From Symbiodinium natans (lineage: Eukaryota > Sar > Dinophyceae > Suessiales > Symbiodiniaceae): a stretch of DNA of 64,000 nt. The translations under genes were made by a program, and so were the position numbers. Position 1 is the first letter of the stretch. The number at the start of each line of letters is the position of its first letter. Shown in pieces: positions 19,071 to 28,959 of this stretch. The notes beneath the pieces were generated by a model. That model did no database searches. It was given only the letters and a program-made list of their open reading frames with translations, and was not told the DNA's origin. Where the stretch lies: the NCBI GenBank assembly GCA_905221605.1, contig CAJNDS010002718.1, forward strand, positions 60,001 to 124,000. The letters are read 5' to 3'.

Positions 19071-19820
19071 CAAGGCCCAAAACCCCCAAAATGAAAGCCC
19101 TGATCGCTAAACACCTCAACAAAAACCCTCAACCCTAAACTCGTTAGCCCCGAAAACCTAAATCCGCAGCCTCATGGATTGGTGGAAGACCGCACATACT
19201 CAGGTCTGTATCCTTGGGTCTACAGAGACTTCAACACTTGTGCACCTCAAACGCAACAGTCGCCTAAACCAAAAACCCGTCTGCGCTACCGATGCTTGCA
19301 TCCTCAACCCGTAACCTTTCATCTCCAAAGCAGACCCCCGACAAGCCCGAAACCCTGTAAACCCCAAAAAACCCCAAAAAGGCCTCCTTGAGGAAGAGCC
19401 TGGCAGCCTGCAACGTCGCGGTTGGAAGCCCCATATGGCATCAGGTGGGATCCTCTACTGCGGGGTTTGGGGTTTAAGGTTTAGGGTTTAGGGTTTGGCC
19501 GCTTCCCCCCCCCCCCCCACCCCTCCGCCCCCCGCGCGATAGCTACCACCACTTCGCTCTAGAGAGAGCGGCGTTCTTGGAGGAGAGGAGGAAGTGCTCA
19601 GCTTCCGACCCCCGGGCACGAAGCCCCAAATGTCGCCGAAAACCCCTCGGCCCACTTGGTTTACCCCGAGAATCTAGAAAGCGGCTGCGGCTGGGATGAA
19701 TGATTGGATTGACGAATTCTACGTTCTCTTGGGTCTTGAGGGTTTAGGGTTTAGGGCTTTAGAAATTCTGGGCTTTGAGGTCAATGGGTGTGCATTTTGA
19801 GGCGATCATCTTCGCTCTCT
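19071..19820. other. Interval without supported gene
   Basis: Degenerate CCCTAAA text to about 19400, a TTTAGGG fragment near 19465-19495, a C-rich tract 19505-19530, and another TTTAGGG fragment near 19739-19757. Nothing coding is convincing. Confidence 0.45.
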
Positions 19821-20035
19821 GGCCCGGCTTCCGCCCGCAAAAAGGCGCTTCTCCGATGTGGCCTTGTGGAAATCTGGCTGCAGTTTATGCTGCAGCTCAT
19901 CTTCCCGTGGATCTACCTTCGCAGATGCTACGGCTAAGGTGCCTGGAAGCCATACTTCACGTAAAGACCGGAGGCTACACCCTTGTGTTGCCTTCGTTGG
20001 CAAAATTGGCTTCGAGCCCTTCAGCTTCGAGCCCT

Positions 20036-21052
20036 TTAGGCTCGCGCCGCGGCGGCCTCTTCCTGCACTTTTTGCCGCTGCCACTCCATTACACAGTGCC
20101 TTAAGGCAAAGTCGACGACACTGGTGTCTGCCTTCAGCGCGAGCGAGGCATACTCAAGCACTGCCGGTTGATTGCACAACGCCGCGAGCACCACTTCGCG
20201 GTCCGCTCTCATGCGATCGCTCATGTCACGCAGGCTGTAGCCGTGTGCAGTGACGCATGGAAGGACAAGCTCCTTCATGTCTTTGAATCGTGGGGCTGCA
20301 CCAACTAAGGCGGCAGGTGAACTGCTGACCGCCAATCGCACGAGAGCTTCATCGTCCTTGAGGTCGTCGGTCGCATATGCCAAGGCAGATGGTGATCGCC
20401 GGATCGCTTCTTCCATGAAGGCCCGGTCGCCAACTAAGTTCTGCCCGATGCTCCACAAGCATCTGGCATAAATGGTGACGCACTGCAGGATGAACTCCCT
20501 GTCTGTCCTCAACTCTTCGCTTGCGAACTCCAGGTCAGGATAGTTGTAGTTCCACGCGACGACTGCCAACATGCAATACCTGTCACCACGCACCTCGGCC
20601 GGTGCCTGCTGTACCAGGTCAGACACGTCCCCATCGCACAGCATGCCGGCCAGCGCCTCCAGAAATTCTTCTTGTGCTGTTGTCCGGCTCACTGCTGTGA
20701 TGTTGATGACGGCACCTTCGCACGGGTCATTGAGCAAGTCTGACAGCTTGTCAGGGTGCCTGCTGGCCTGGAGCAAAACCCCACACAGCTCTTGCGTGCC
20801 ATAAAACAAACGCTGCCGATGTTCCGACCACGAGCTGTTGGCCTGGACTGCCATCTTCAACCGGTGCGAAGACCACCCACCGTAAGCTGTCACGGTACAC
20901 AAAAGCGAGTCCATACTGGACACGTGGACCTGGAACGATGGGCCTGTATTGCGGAGCGAAGTCGAACCCTCGCCATCTTCGCTGCCTGACCCCATGCCCT
21001 CCATCGAGTCATCGGGCAACGCCATTGCGTCAGGACCGTCAGGATAATGCAT
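20036..21052 (-). CDS. DUF4116 repeat protein with ubiquitin-like N-terminus, copy 1
   Basis: 338 codons from an ATG at 21052. Residues 1-35 are acidic and poorly ordered. Residues about 38-120 look ubiquitin-like (VTAYGGWSSHRLKMAVQ, RLFYGTQELC). Residues 153-318 contain three DUF4116-type units: GDRYCMLAVV..LEFASEELRTDREFIL, DRAFMEEAIRRSPSALAYA, and ADREVVLAALCNQPAVLEYA. DUF4116 is a helical repeat of unknown function, common in dinoflagellates and some other protists. No enzyme motif is visible. The end (EWQRQKVQEEAAAARA) is a charged helix before the stop. The second copy at 22415 differs mostly in the N-terminal 35 residues by small in-frame changes, which suggests both are, or recently were, translated. 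Confidence 0.85.
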   Translation of the reverse strand: MHYPDGPDAMALPDDSMEGMGSGSEDGEGSTSLRNTGPSFQVHVSSMDSLLCTVTAYGGWSSHRLKMAVQANSSWSEHRQRLFYGTQELCGVLLQASRHPDKLSDLLNDPCEGAVINITAVSRTTAQEEFLEALAGMLCDGDVSDLVQQAPAEVRGDRYCMLAVVAWNYNYPDLEFASEELRTDREFILQCVTIYARCLWSIGQNLVGDRAFMEEAIRRSPSALAYATDDLKDDEALVRLAVSSSPAALVGAAPRFKDMKELVLPCVTAHGYSLRDMSDRMRADREVVLAALCNQPAVLEYASLALKADTSVVDFALRHCVMEWQRQKVQEEAAAARA

Positions 21053-21784
21053 AAGAATGGTGGGAAGATGATTCTTCAGGTCCTTTAGTGCGGAAGATCA
21101 GCTACATCAACTTCGGGGCAGACTTGCAAAAACACATGCGTCACGTTGCCAGGCCAACTCCCTTCCGAGCTTTTGGGCTTCTGCGGGTCTTTCAATTTGG
21201 ACAGCTGCGCTATCCCCTGCTGCATGGCAAAGGAGCTGCAACTTCGTCAAGGCTCGTGTGCACGGAGCCCTAGACCCACAAACCCCACACCTCAAGCCGC
21301 GGGAGCACGAAAAACAGTCAAGAAATCTGGGACCCCCTGTGATTACTTGGCGCAGGGGTTCGCGACAAGTGCGGGCTTTACCCGGGAGTGCTTTGGGCTT
21401 CTTGACAAGTATGCTCAATGATTCGGGCAGTTTGAGGGTTGCAGGACTTCCTGGGGGTTGAGGGTTTACTTCAGCCTTAAGGGTTGGGATTCCTTGGTTC
21501 AGTGTTTGCTATCCAGGGTTTATCTCAGGATGTACATAGGTGAAGGTTTGCTTACTGAAGACTTAGGGCCCGAAATCGAGCCCATAGCCCCCCGAAAAGT
21601 AAGGGCTTCCAAAAAACCCTAAACCATAAAACCGAAACCCCTAAAAGTAAGGGCTTCAGAATTCTAGCCTTGAGGGCACGAGAATCAGCCCAAGCCTCGA
21701 ACCCGAAACCCTGGAACCCCTGAGCCCCTGAGCCCCTGAGCTCCTAATCCCTCCACCCCAAGCCCCTTACGCCTCTTCGAAGCC

Positions 21785-21895
21785 CTCCCTAAACCCTAAA
21801 CCCTAAACCCTAAACCCCCAAACCCCCAAACCCCCAAACCCCCAAACCCCCAAACCCCCAAACCCCCAAACCCTAAACCCTAAACCCTAAACCCT
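21785..21895. repeat. Telomere-like array with CCCCCAAA variant block
   Basis: CCCTAAA units switch to seven or eight tandem eight-base CCCCCAAA units (about 21808-21868) and back to CCCTAAA. Confidence 0.9.
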
Positions 21896-21989
21896 ATGAA
21901 AAATATTTTCGGACCAGTGTTCATAACCTCTCAAACTCTGCGAAGCCCCCACAGATGCTATCTTCACGACCACGCGTAGTACAGACTCT

Positions 21990-22093
21990 AATATAGGTGC
22001 TTGAATAATTCGAAGAGGGTTTTGGTGGGTTGTACTAGTAGAACTACAAAGGGACCCTAAGGGAATACTATTGGTATTTATTCCGACCCCTAT
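21990..22093. mobile_element. Short inverted-repeat element, family A, copy 1
   Basis: Begins AATATAGGTGCTTGAATAAT and ends TATTTATTCCGACCCCTAT; the ends are inverted and related to those at 40920-41030 and 61025-61180. The interior has GGGACCCTAAGGGAATACTA. MITE-like and non-coding. Confidence 0.65.
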
Positions 22094-22194
22094 GTTTACT
22101 CCCGACATGCGGAGCGTGTAGAACAACGGGCCCGGCTTCCAGCCGCAAAAAAGGCGCTTAGCCGATGCGGCCTGTGGAAATCTGGCTGCAGTTT

Positions 22195-22265
22195 ATATAG
22201 GGTGTAGGGTTTAGGGGCCTAAGGGTTTGGGTGTTTAGGGTTCAGGGGTTTAGGGGTTTAGGGCT
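22195..22265. repeat. 71-bp telomere-like insertion in duplicated sequence
   Basis: Unit 1 reads GCAGTTT-ATGCTGCAGCTC without interruption (19880-19898). In unit 2 the same words are separated by 71 bp of degenerate TTTAGGG sequence, beginning ATATAGGGTG and ending TTTAGGGCT. Flanks are otherwise collinear. Confidence 0.9.
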
Positions 22266-22414
22266 ATGCTGCAGCTCATCTTCCCACGGATCTGCCTTCG
22301 CAGATGCTACGGCTAAGGTGCCTGGAAACCATACTTCACGTAAAGACCGGAGGCTACACCCTTGTGTTGCCTTCGTTGGCAAAATTGGCTTCGAGCCCTT
22401 CAGCTTCGAGCCCT

Positions 22415-23440
22415 TCAGGCTCGCGCCGTGGCGGCCTCTTCCTGCACTTTTTGCCGCTGCCACTCCATTGCACAGTGCCTTAAGGCAAAGTCGACGACAC
22501 TGGTGTCTGCCTTCAGCGCGAGCGAGGCATACTCAAGCACTGCCGGTTGATTGCACAACGCCGCGAGCACCACTTCGCGGTCCGCTCTCATGCGATCGCT
22601 CATGTCACGCAGGCTGTAGCCGTGTGCAGTGACGCATGGAAGGACAAGCTCCTTCATGTCTTTGAATCGTGGGGCTGCACCAACTAAGGCGGCAGGTGAA
22701 CTGCTGACCGCCAATCGCACGAGAGCTTCATCGTCCTTGAGGTCGTCGGTCGCATATGCCAAGGCAGATGGTGATCGCCGGATCGCTTCTTCCATGAAGG
22801 CCCGGTCGCCAACTAAGTTCTGCCCGATGCTCCACAAGCATCTGGCATAAATGGTGACGCACTGCAGGATGAACTCCCTGTCTGTCCTCAACTCTTCGCT
22901 TGCGAACTCCAGGTCAGGATAGTTGTAGTTCCACGCGACGACTGCCAACATGCAATACCTGTCACCACGCACCTCGGCCGGTGCCTGCTGTACCAGGTCA
23001 GACACGTCCCCATCGCACAGCATGCCGGCCAGCGCCTCCAGAAATTCTTCTTGTGCTGTTGTCCGGCTCACTGCTGTGATGTTGATGACGGCACCTTCGC
23101 ACGGGTCATTGAGCAAGTCTGACAGCTTGTCAGGGTGCCTGCTGGCCTGGAGCAAAACCCCACACAGCTCTTGCGTGCCATAAAACAAACGCTGCCGATG
23201 TTCCGACCACGAGCTGTTGGCCTGGACTGCCATCTTCAACCGGTGCGAAGACCACCCACCGTAAGCTGTCACGGTACACAAAAGCGAGTCCATACTGGAC
23301 ACGCGGACCTGGAACGATGGGCCTGTATCGTGGAGCGAAGTCGAACCCTCGCCATCTTCGCTGTCCGGCCCCATGCGCTCCAGCAGCGCCAGCATGCCCT
23401 CCATATCATCGGGCAGCTCCATTGCTTCAGGATAATGCAT
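22415..23440 (-). CDS. DUF4116 repeat protein with ubiquitin-like N-terminus, copy 2
   Basis: 341 codons from an ATG at 23440. From about residue 40 to the end it is nearly identical to the copy at 20036-21052, with the same ubiquitin-like segment and three DUF4116-type units. The N-terminus differs (MHYPEAMELPDDMEGMLALL). The frame has no breaks. It belongs to the second unit of the tandem duplication; both copies lie on the same strand, about 2.4 kb apart. Function unknown. Confidence 0.85.
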   Translation of the reverse strand: MHYPEAMELPDDMEGMLALLERMGPDSEDGEGSTSLHDTGPSFQVRVSSMDSLLCTVTAYGGWSSHRLKMAVQANSSWSEHRQRLFYGTQELCGVLLQASRHPDKLSDLLNDPCEGAVINITAVSRTTAQEEFLEALAGMLCDGDVSDLVQQAPAEVRGDRYCMLAVVAWNYNYPDLEFASEELRTDREFILQCVTIYARCLWSIGQNLVGDRAFMEEAIRRSPSALAYATDDLKDDEALVRLAVSSSPAALVGAAPRFKDMKELVLPCVTAHGYSLRDMSDRMRADREVVLAALCNQPAVLEYASLALKADTSVVDFALRHCAMEWQRQKVQEEAATARA

Positions 23441-24078
23441 GGCGGGAAGGCTATCCGATATCCTTCAGGTCCTTTACTGCGGGAGATGAGCTACACATGC
23501 GTCACGTTGCCAGGCCAACTCCCTTCCGAGCTTTTGGGCTTCTGCGGGTCTTTCAAGTTGGACAGCTGCACTATCCCCTGCTGGATGACAAAGGAGCTGC
23601 AGCTTCGTCAAGGCTCGTGTGCACGGAAACCTAGACCCACAAACCCCACACCTCAAGCCGCGGGAGCACGAAAAACAGCCAAGAAATCTGGGACCCGCTG
23701 TGATTACTTGGCGCAGGGGTTCGCGACAAGTGCGGGCTTCACCCGGGAGTTCTTTGGGCTTCTTGACGGGTATACTCAATGAGTCAATGAGTCGGGCAGT
23801 TTACTACGCAGCTTTCAGCATTTGGGGGGGGGGTTGAGGGTTTCCTTCAGGCTTTGGGGTGTCGGATTACTGGGTTTAGTGTTTGCTTCAGGTTTGTGAT
23901 CCAGGGTTTATCTCAGGGCTTGGGATGTACATGAGTTTAAGTTTGCTTACAGTACTTGGGGTTCGGGCCCGTAGCTGTCAAACTTCCCCGAGCCTGGGAG
24001 GACATCTCCTGCAGGAGCGAATCTGTAGCCAGTGGTTCAGCAACCAGCTCCTGTTACCAGCTTAGAAGGCGTTTGTGC

Positions 24079-24137
24079 TTTAAGGTTTAGGGTTTAGGGC
24101 TTAGGGTTTAGGGTTTAGGGTTTAGGGCTTAGGGTTT
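24079..24137. repeat. TTTAGGG array private to unit 2
   Basis: G-rich units with TTAGGGC variants. I found no counterpart at this position in unit 1. Confidence 0.8.
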
Positions 24138-24291
24138 GGAATTATTCAGGCTTAAGGTTGTGTAATGTCTTTACTGTCTTGGGCTCTGTTGAGGGGGTGG
24201 TAATTTAGGCTTTTTGGCGTTCGAAGGCTGGAGCCGCAGGCCCGAAAATCCAAAATCGAGCCCATAGGCCCCCTAAAAGTAAGGGCTTCCC

Positions 24292-24405
24292 GAAACCCTA
24301 AACCCACCCTAAACCCTAAACCCTAAACCCTAAACCCTAAACCCTAAACCCTAAACCCTGAACCCTAAACCCTAAACCCTAAACCCTAAACCCTGAACCC
24401 GAAAC
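24292..24405. repeat. CCCTAAA array in unit 2
   Basis: C-rich units between two AAAGTAAGGG words. In unit 1 the same words are separated by only about 35 bp of CCCTAAA-like text (21604-21645). Confidence 0.85.
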
Positions 24406-24714
24406 CCCCAAAAGTAAGGGTCTGCAGGATGCAGCTAAATTAGCGCTGAGGGCGCGAGGATCAGCCCAAGGCTTGAACCCGAAACCCTCCCCTGAGCCCC
24501 TGAGCTCCTAATACCTCCACCCCAAGCCCCTTACGCCTCTTCGAAGCCTAAACCCTAAACCCTAAACCCTAAGCCCTACACCCTAAACCCTAAACCCTGA
24601 ACCCTAAACCCTAAACCCTAAACCCTATGGAAAATATTTTCGGACCAGTGTTTATAGCCTCTCCAACTCTGCTAAGCCCCACAGATGCAATCTTCACGAC
24701 CTAGTCCCCTCGAG

Positions 24715-24816
24715 TAGAGGGGCTTGAATAATTAGAATAGGGTTGTGGTGGGCTATTCTAGTATAACCACAAAGGGACCCTAAGGGAATACTATTCGTAT
24801 TTATTCCGACCCCTAT
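24715..24816. mobile_element. Short inverted-repeat element, family A, copy 2
   Basis: Starts TAGAGGGGCTTGAATAATTA and ends TTATTCCGACCCCTAT. Same position in unit 2 as copy 1 in unit 1, so both come from the segmental duplication. Confidence 0.65.
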
Positions 24817-24829
24817 CTGACTCCCGACA

Positions 24830-25969
24830 TGCGGAGCTCCTGTGCAGAATTGCGGCACCACGCCTCCGTGATGCCCCAGAGGGCCTCGGACAGACCTTCA
24901 CGCTCGCCTGGTGCACCTTCTTGCCGCGCATTCCCCAAGTCCAAGAGGAGCTGCTCACCCAGCCGACACCTTGGATGGCCCCTTAGAACCTTCTGACCAA
25001 CATCTCTGAATATGATCCTCTCAAACCCACGAAGGGAAGGAAAATATGAAATGTCCCAAAACCCTGCCGCGACACAGCTTTGGGTGCCTGGTCCACTCCA
25101 CGGTCTCCTCGGCCGGCGTGGGCCGGTCTGCTTGGGTCCAAAGAGCCTCCAATGCCCGGCGCAAGGCCGGCGCGCTGCTCCGAGGGCCCTCTTGGAGGAG
25201 CAAAACCTGCGCCTGCTCCGCGCAGTGCTGGAGTTTGGGATGCTCCTCCATGCTCACAAGGCACATGGAGGCTGTGCGCCACTGCACCCGCCGTTCTGCC
25301 AGCTGACGCTCCAGGCGCTGGGGAGAATCCTGGCCCCAGCGATGGGATGCGAAAACCTCCAAGAGCTGGTCAACCAAGTCCAGGTACACCGTGGCCGCCG
25401 TCTTGCTCACTTCCATGGCAGCCGGCACGACCTTCACTTCCAACCTTGCGTGGCTCTGGTCCAGGTCCTCAGCCTCGGGACATGATTCACAACGTCGACT
25501 TTCAGAGTGTTCCCGCTCAGCTTCCTATAGCAGAAGATTCTAGGTTCCTCAGGACTACCCCCCTAAACCCTAAACCCTAAACCCTAAACAGGCCCACAAA
25601 CGCTCTTTTGGCATCCCTGCTGCTGGGGCACACTCCCTCCTGCAAGCAGCAGCCGCCTTTGCCAAAGGTCCTGGTTAACGGGCAAGGGAGCACAACGAAC
25701 TCATCTCTTCAACAATTCCAGGGCCATGGGCTGGTTACACCTACCCATAACAATAATAATTAATAATTAACATACTAACGATCTCAATAATTGTAATAAT
25801 AGTAGTAATATAAAAGATATAATGCCAATATTAGTCATATACTACCCATGAATTTGACAACATGCCTGAACCCCCCCCCCCCCCCCAAGCCCTGAAGTAT
25901 CCTGCTGGTCCGGCATCTCCGGGACCACCATGGAGGGCGCTTTCGTGCCGCCTTTCTCTTCGGCGGCCT
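24830..25969 (-). CDS. Candidate three-exon gene, helical, unknown function
   Basis: Three minus-strand open segments look like exons. First, about 25969-25890: acceptor TTGCAAG, reading AAEEKGGTKAPSMVVPEMPD. Second, 25524 to about 25063: acceptor CTATAG|GAAGC, roughly 150 residues, Leu/Glu/Arg-rich and helical (VYLDLVDQLLEVFASHRW, RLERQLAERRVQWRTASMC, ALRRALEALWTQADRP). Third, 24969 to about 24830: acceptor CCAAG|GTGTCGG, reading LGEQLLLDLGNARQEG and EALWGITEAWCRNSAQELRM. The exact donor joining exons 2 and 3 is not settled, because the obvious candidate gives the wrong phase. No family recognised. The right edge of the tandem duplication falls inside the last exon, so unit 1 keeps a stub of it. 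Confidence 0.45.
25530..25889. other. AT-rich intron-like interval
   Basis: Contains CCCTAAA units at 25564-25589, an AT-rich (TAATAA)-type stretch 25750-25830 and a C tract at 25870-25886. On the coding strand of the neighbouring candidate gene it would be intronic. Confidence 0.4.
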
Positions 25970-27394
25970 CTTGCAAAAAAACGTCTTGGGTTGGGGTTCC
26001 AAAAACCCTTTTTAAAGCCAAACCGTGAACTTTCCATAAGTTTTTCAGCTCCTAAAAATTCTAGTTCAAACCCCAAGAACCGGCTCAGGGTTTGGGCTTT
26101 TGCAGTTCATTTTGAGGCTGAACCAACCATGCCGGGAACCCGGTTTAGGGTTTAGAGTTTAGGGCTTAGGGCTTCCAAACCTAGGGGTTCAGCGTAAGTC
26201 TTTTGGACATGTCAGTGGGTGTTCAGCGGCTGCAGGCCTAAAAGTTGACCCCAAAGTTGGTGCACTGGCTTGTGAACTCCCGAGAATGTATGCTTCCTGA
26301 GCCCTAAAATTCTATCAAAGGGACTCAAAGGGTAGTTTTCAGCCCCTTCATATGGGCGCTTGAGGGACCACATTATGGGCCCATGTAAGTACCCTTAGAC
26401 CCTAAGCACCAGTCACTCGCTGAGACTCTCCTTTCCCGTCCCCAGGCATTGCCTTGGGGCGGAGCTTCCGTAGGCTCTGCCGGTTCTTCCAAAGCTTGTA
26501 CACCACCGCGCCAACGCAGGCCTCAAGTAAGTTTAGGGCTTAGGGATTCTGGGTTACCCTAAGCCCTATAAACCCTAAACCCCAAACCCTAAACCCTTAA
26601 CCCTAAACCCTAAGCCAAAGGGGTCAACGGCGTGTGGGGTTAAAGAGCCAAAGACTGCTTGCTTCCTTGAGTACATGACTTCAAGCAACACACCCCACAT
26701 GGCTGCATCGCAGAAGTCCTAACCCTAAACCCTACACTCTACACCCTAAACCCTAAACCCTAAACCCTAAACCCTAAACCCTCCTTTGTCACAAAATAGC
26801 AGCATTGCGTGTTGCATCCACGGTAGGGCCGGCTTTGTTCTTCAGGAGGGAGAGTTGAATCTTGTTTAGGGTTTCGGGTTTCGGGTTTAGGGGAGAGTTT
26901 CAGACTCTGGGTCTTGGTGGCAACTGTTCGGGGGTGTCTGCAAAGGTGTCGAGGTGCTGCGTGCCGTGCAAATTATGTCAGTGTTGGAGGTTTACATGGG
27001 TTTACATGGGTTTAGGGTTTGGGTTGTAGGGTTTATGTATGCCTTCCATGTTATTCTTCGTTTCTGCAGATAGCAACCCTGATGTTCACTTCGGCAAGAG
27101 GCGGGGCTATCTAGAAAGACATACAAATCAGCCAGGATCCGCTTTCCCTCCTACAGTACCCTAGTGCCCCCCAACCCATCTCGACTCTTTTCTGTACCCT
27201 AAACCCTAAACCCTAAACCCTAAACCCTACTTCTTCCCTGAATCCTATTGAAGCTCCCGAAGACGCCAGAAGAGCCCGAAATATCCCTGAAGTCCCAGGA
27301 TTCGGGTCCTTTGAGCCCCAAGTCCTAAGCCCGCGTAAACACACCCTCAAGCCCGAACCCTGGATCCCAAAAACCGCAGGGTGTGGGGTTTAGG
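25970..27394. other. Interval without supported gene
   Basis: Scattered TTTAGGG (26142-26170, 26868-26895, 27007-27035) and CCCTAAA (26560-26612, 26720-26785, 27198-27230) fragments. I cannot support a gene. Confidence 0.4.
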
Positions 27395-27455
27395 GCCGCG
27401 ACAGTGAGGACCAGGAGGAGCATCACAAACACGGGAAAGAGCGTCGAGGACACGG
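27395..27455 (-). CDS. Candidate hydrophobic exon
   Basis: Minus strand reads LSVSSTLFPVFVMLLLVLTV, a plausible membrane segment, then VAAL running into CCCTAAA-like text. No clear acceptor, so this is weak. Confidence 0.3.
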
Positions 27456-28959
27456 AAAGGTCCCCTAATGTACGGCTTCAAGCTTCTTGGGTTTAGGGTT
27501 GAGGGTTAGCTAGAGGGTCTAGGTTTCAGTCGAGGGTTTGGAGCAGAGTTTAGATAGGGCTTTAGGGTTTCAGGTTGGAGGAATCAGCATTCGAGGGTTT
27601 AAGAGTCTGTGTCACACGGGGGGTTCTCCAAGTTTCATGAACCCATGTCGAGCTCGTGAGTCTTAGCACCAGCCCCCCCCCCCTTTAATTGCTTCTACAA
27701 TGCCGGCCTCAACCCTAAACCCTAAACCCTAAACCCTAGACCCTAAACCCTAAAACGTTCGGGCGTCGGAACCCTACAAGGCTGCTCGGAGAGTTGGTCA
27801 GAGGGAGCTGCTCCAAATCGGCTGGATTCCTAGCGCTTGGGGGGTACTAGAATCCCTGCGAAGGACTGTTAGTGTAAGGCTGAACATCCCAACTTATGAG
27901 TCTAGGGGGCCTTAAACCCTAGGTCTGCAAAACCTCTCAACCCTGAATCTCCAAACCCTAACGCTTGGCCCCCCCCAAAAAAAAACAGTAACAATAGTAA
28001 GGTATAAAGAGCCCTAAGCCCAAGAAGCACCCTGGCCTGTTCCGCCGAATTGCACCCCGGAGGCTCCTGTCGATGATGGAAGGACTGGGCAGTTCTGTGT
28101 ATCGATATTGCTGCTGATATGATTGTTGATGCCAATTGTTGAGTTGACCAATTGGTTGCGATGCTGACTACATATTCCAATTACTTCTTTGAAATGATGG
28201 ATGAATATTTTGACATAAACTGAATGGAAAATAGTGGGTAATGTTTATTTATTGCCAGCGGGAAATGTATATAGTTGATGATGACAGCAACATGATTGAT
28301 TCGTGTTACAAGTTTTGATGTTAAACAACATTCAAATGCCTCAAACTTTATGCTCGCATACGGATATCGACAAATTAAGAAACAAATTCTGAGAGAAGCT
28401 TTCATGGGTTCAGGGTTTAGGCTTAATTAGGGTTTAGGGTGGGCTTGACACCCCAAACTAAAAAAGCTGTAAGCCCTAAGCCCGAAGCCCTCTAACCCTC
28501 CCAAACTAGTATCGAGAGTCGACCCTACCTTAAGAACCCCACACCCATTTTTTGACAGTCATCATCATCATGTTTGAATACAGAACCGAATCGATGTGTT
28601 AGTTCTAGTGATAAGCTGTTGTGGAAAGTTGGCTTGCGTTCTTGAGGTGGACCCGAAACCTGCCCTTTTATTTCTTTTGAGGGGACGCCTCCTTTGTAGG
28701 TCGTCGTTTCGGTGATGCTCGTGGCGGATGCCTGGATTCGGTGGTTGTTGCAGTGGTATATATATATATACAAATTAATTAAAATTATATACATATATAT
28801 ACATATATGCATTTTACATACTTCTTACTTATGTCTTTATATGTTTACTATTTATTCTTAGTGTTTTTATACCATAATATATAGATATTTACATTTTTAC
28901 ATGTAGATTTGTGTTTATATTTATATTTCTGGGTCGATGTGTAGAGCGCACTCGTGAGC
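27456..28959. other. Interval with AT-rich sequence and microsatellites
   Basis: CCCTAAA units at 27712-27752, a family B end at 27850-27892, AT-rich unique sequence 28165-28400, TA-rich tract 28758-28925. No gene supported; a minus open frame at 28181-28405 is AT-rich with no recognisable content. Confidence 0.4.
27850..27892. mobile_element. Family B inverted-repeat element, truncated copy
   Basis: Right end only: GAATCCCTGCGAAGGACTGT, then AGTGTAAG and AACATCCCAA, matching 30862-30899 and 38361-38400. Confidence 0.5.

Larger units (their letters stand above)
19822..24840. repeat. Tandem segmental duplication (two units, about 2.3 and 2.7 kb)
   Basis: Unit 1 runs from about 19822 to 22112 and unit 2 from about 22125 to 24840. 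Both start GGCCCGGCTTCC, contain a DUF4116 gene, then ATCGAGCCCATAG, CCTTACGCCTCTTCGAAGCC, a telomere-like array, ATATTTTCGGACCAGTGTT, a family A element, and end CCCGACATGCGGAG. Coding parts are almost identical and the non-coding parts differ mainly in telomere-like tracts, which are longer in unit 2. Confidence 0.9.
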
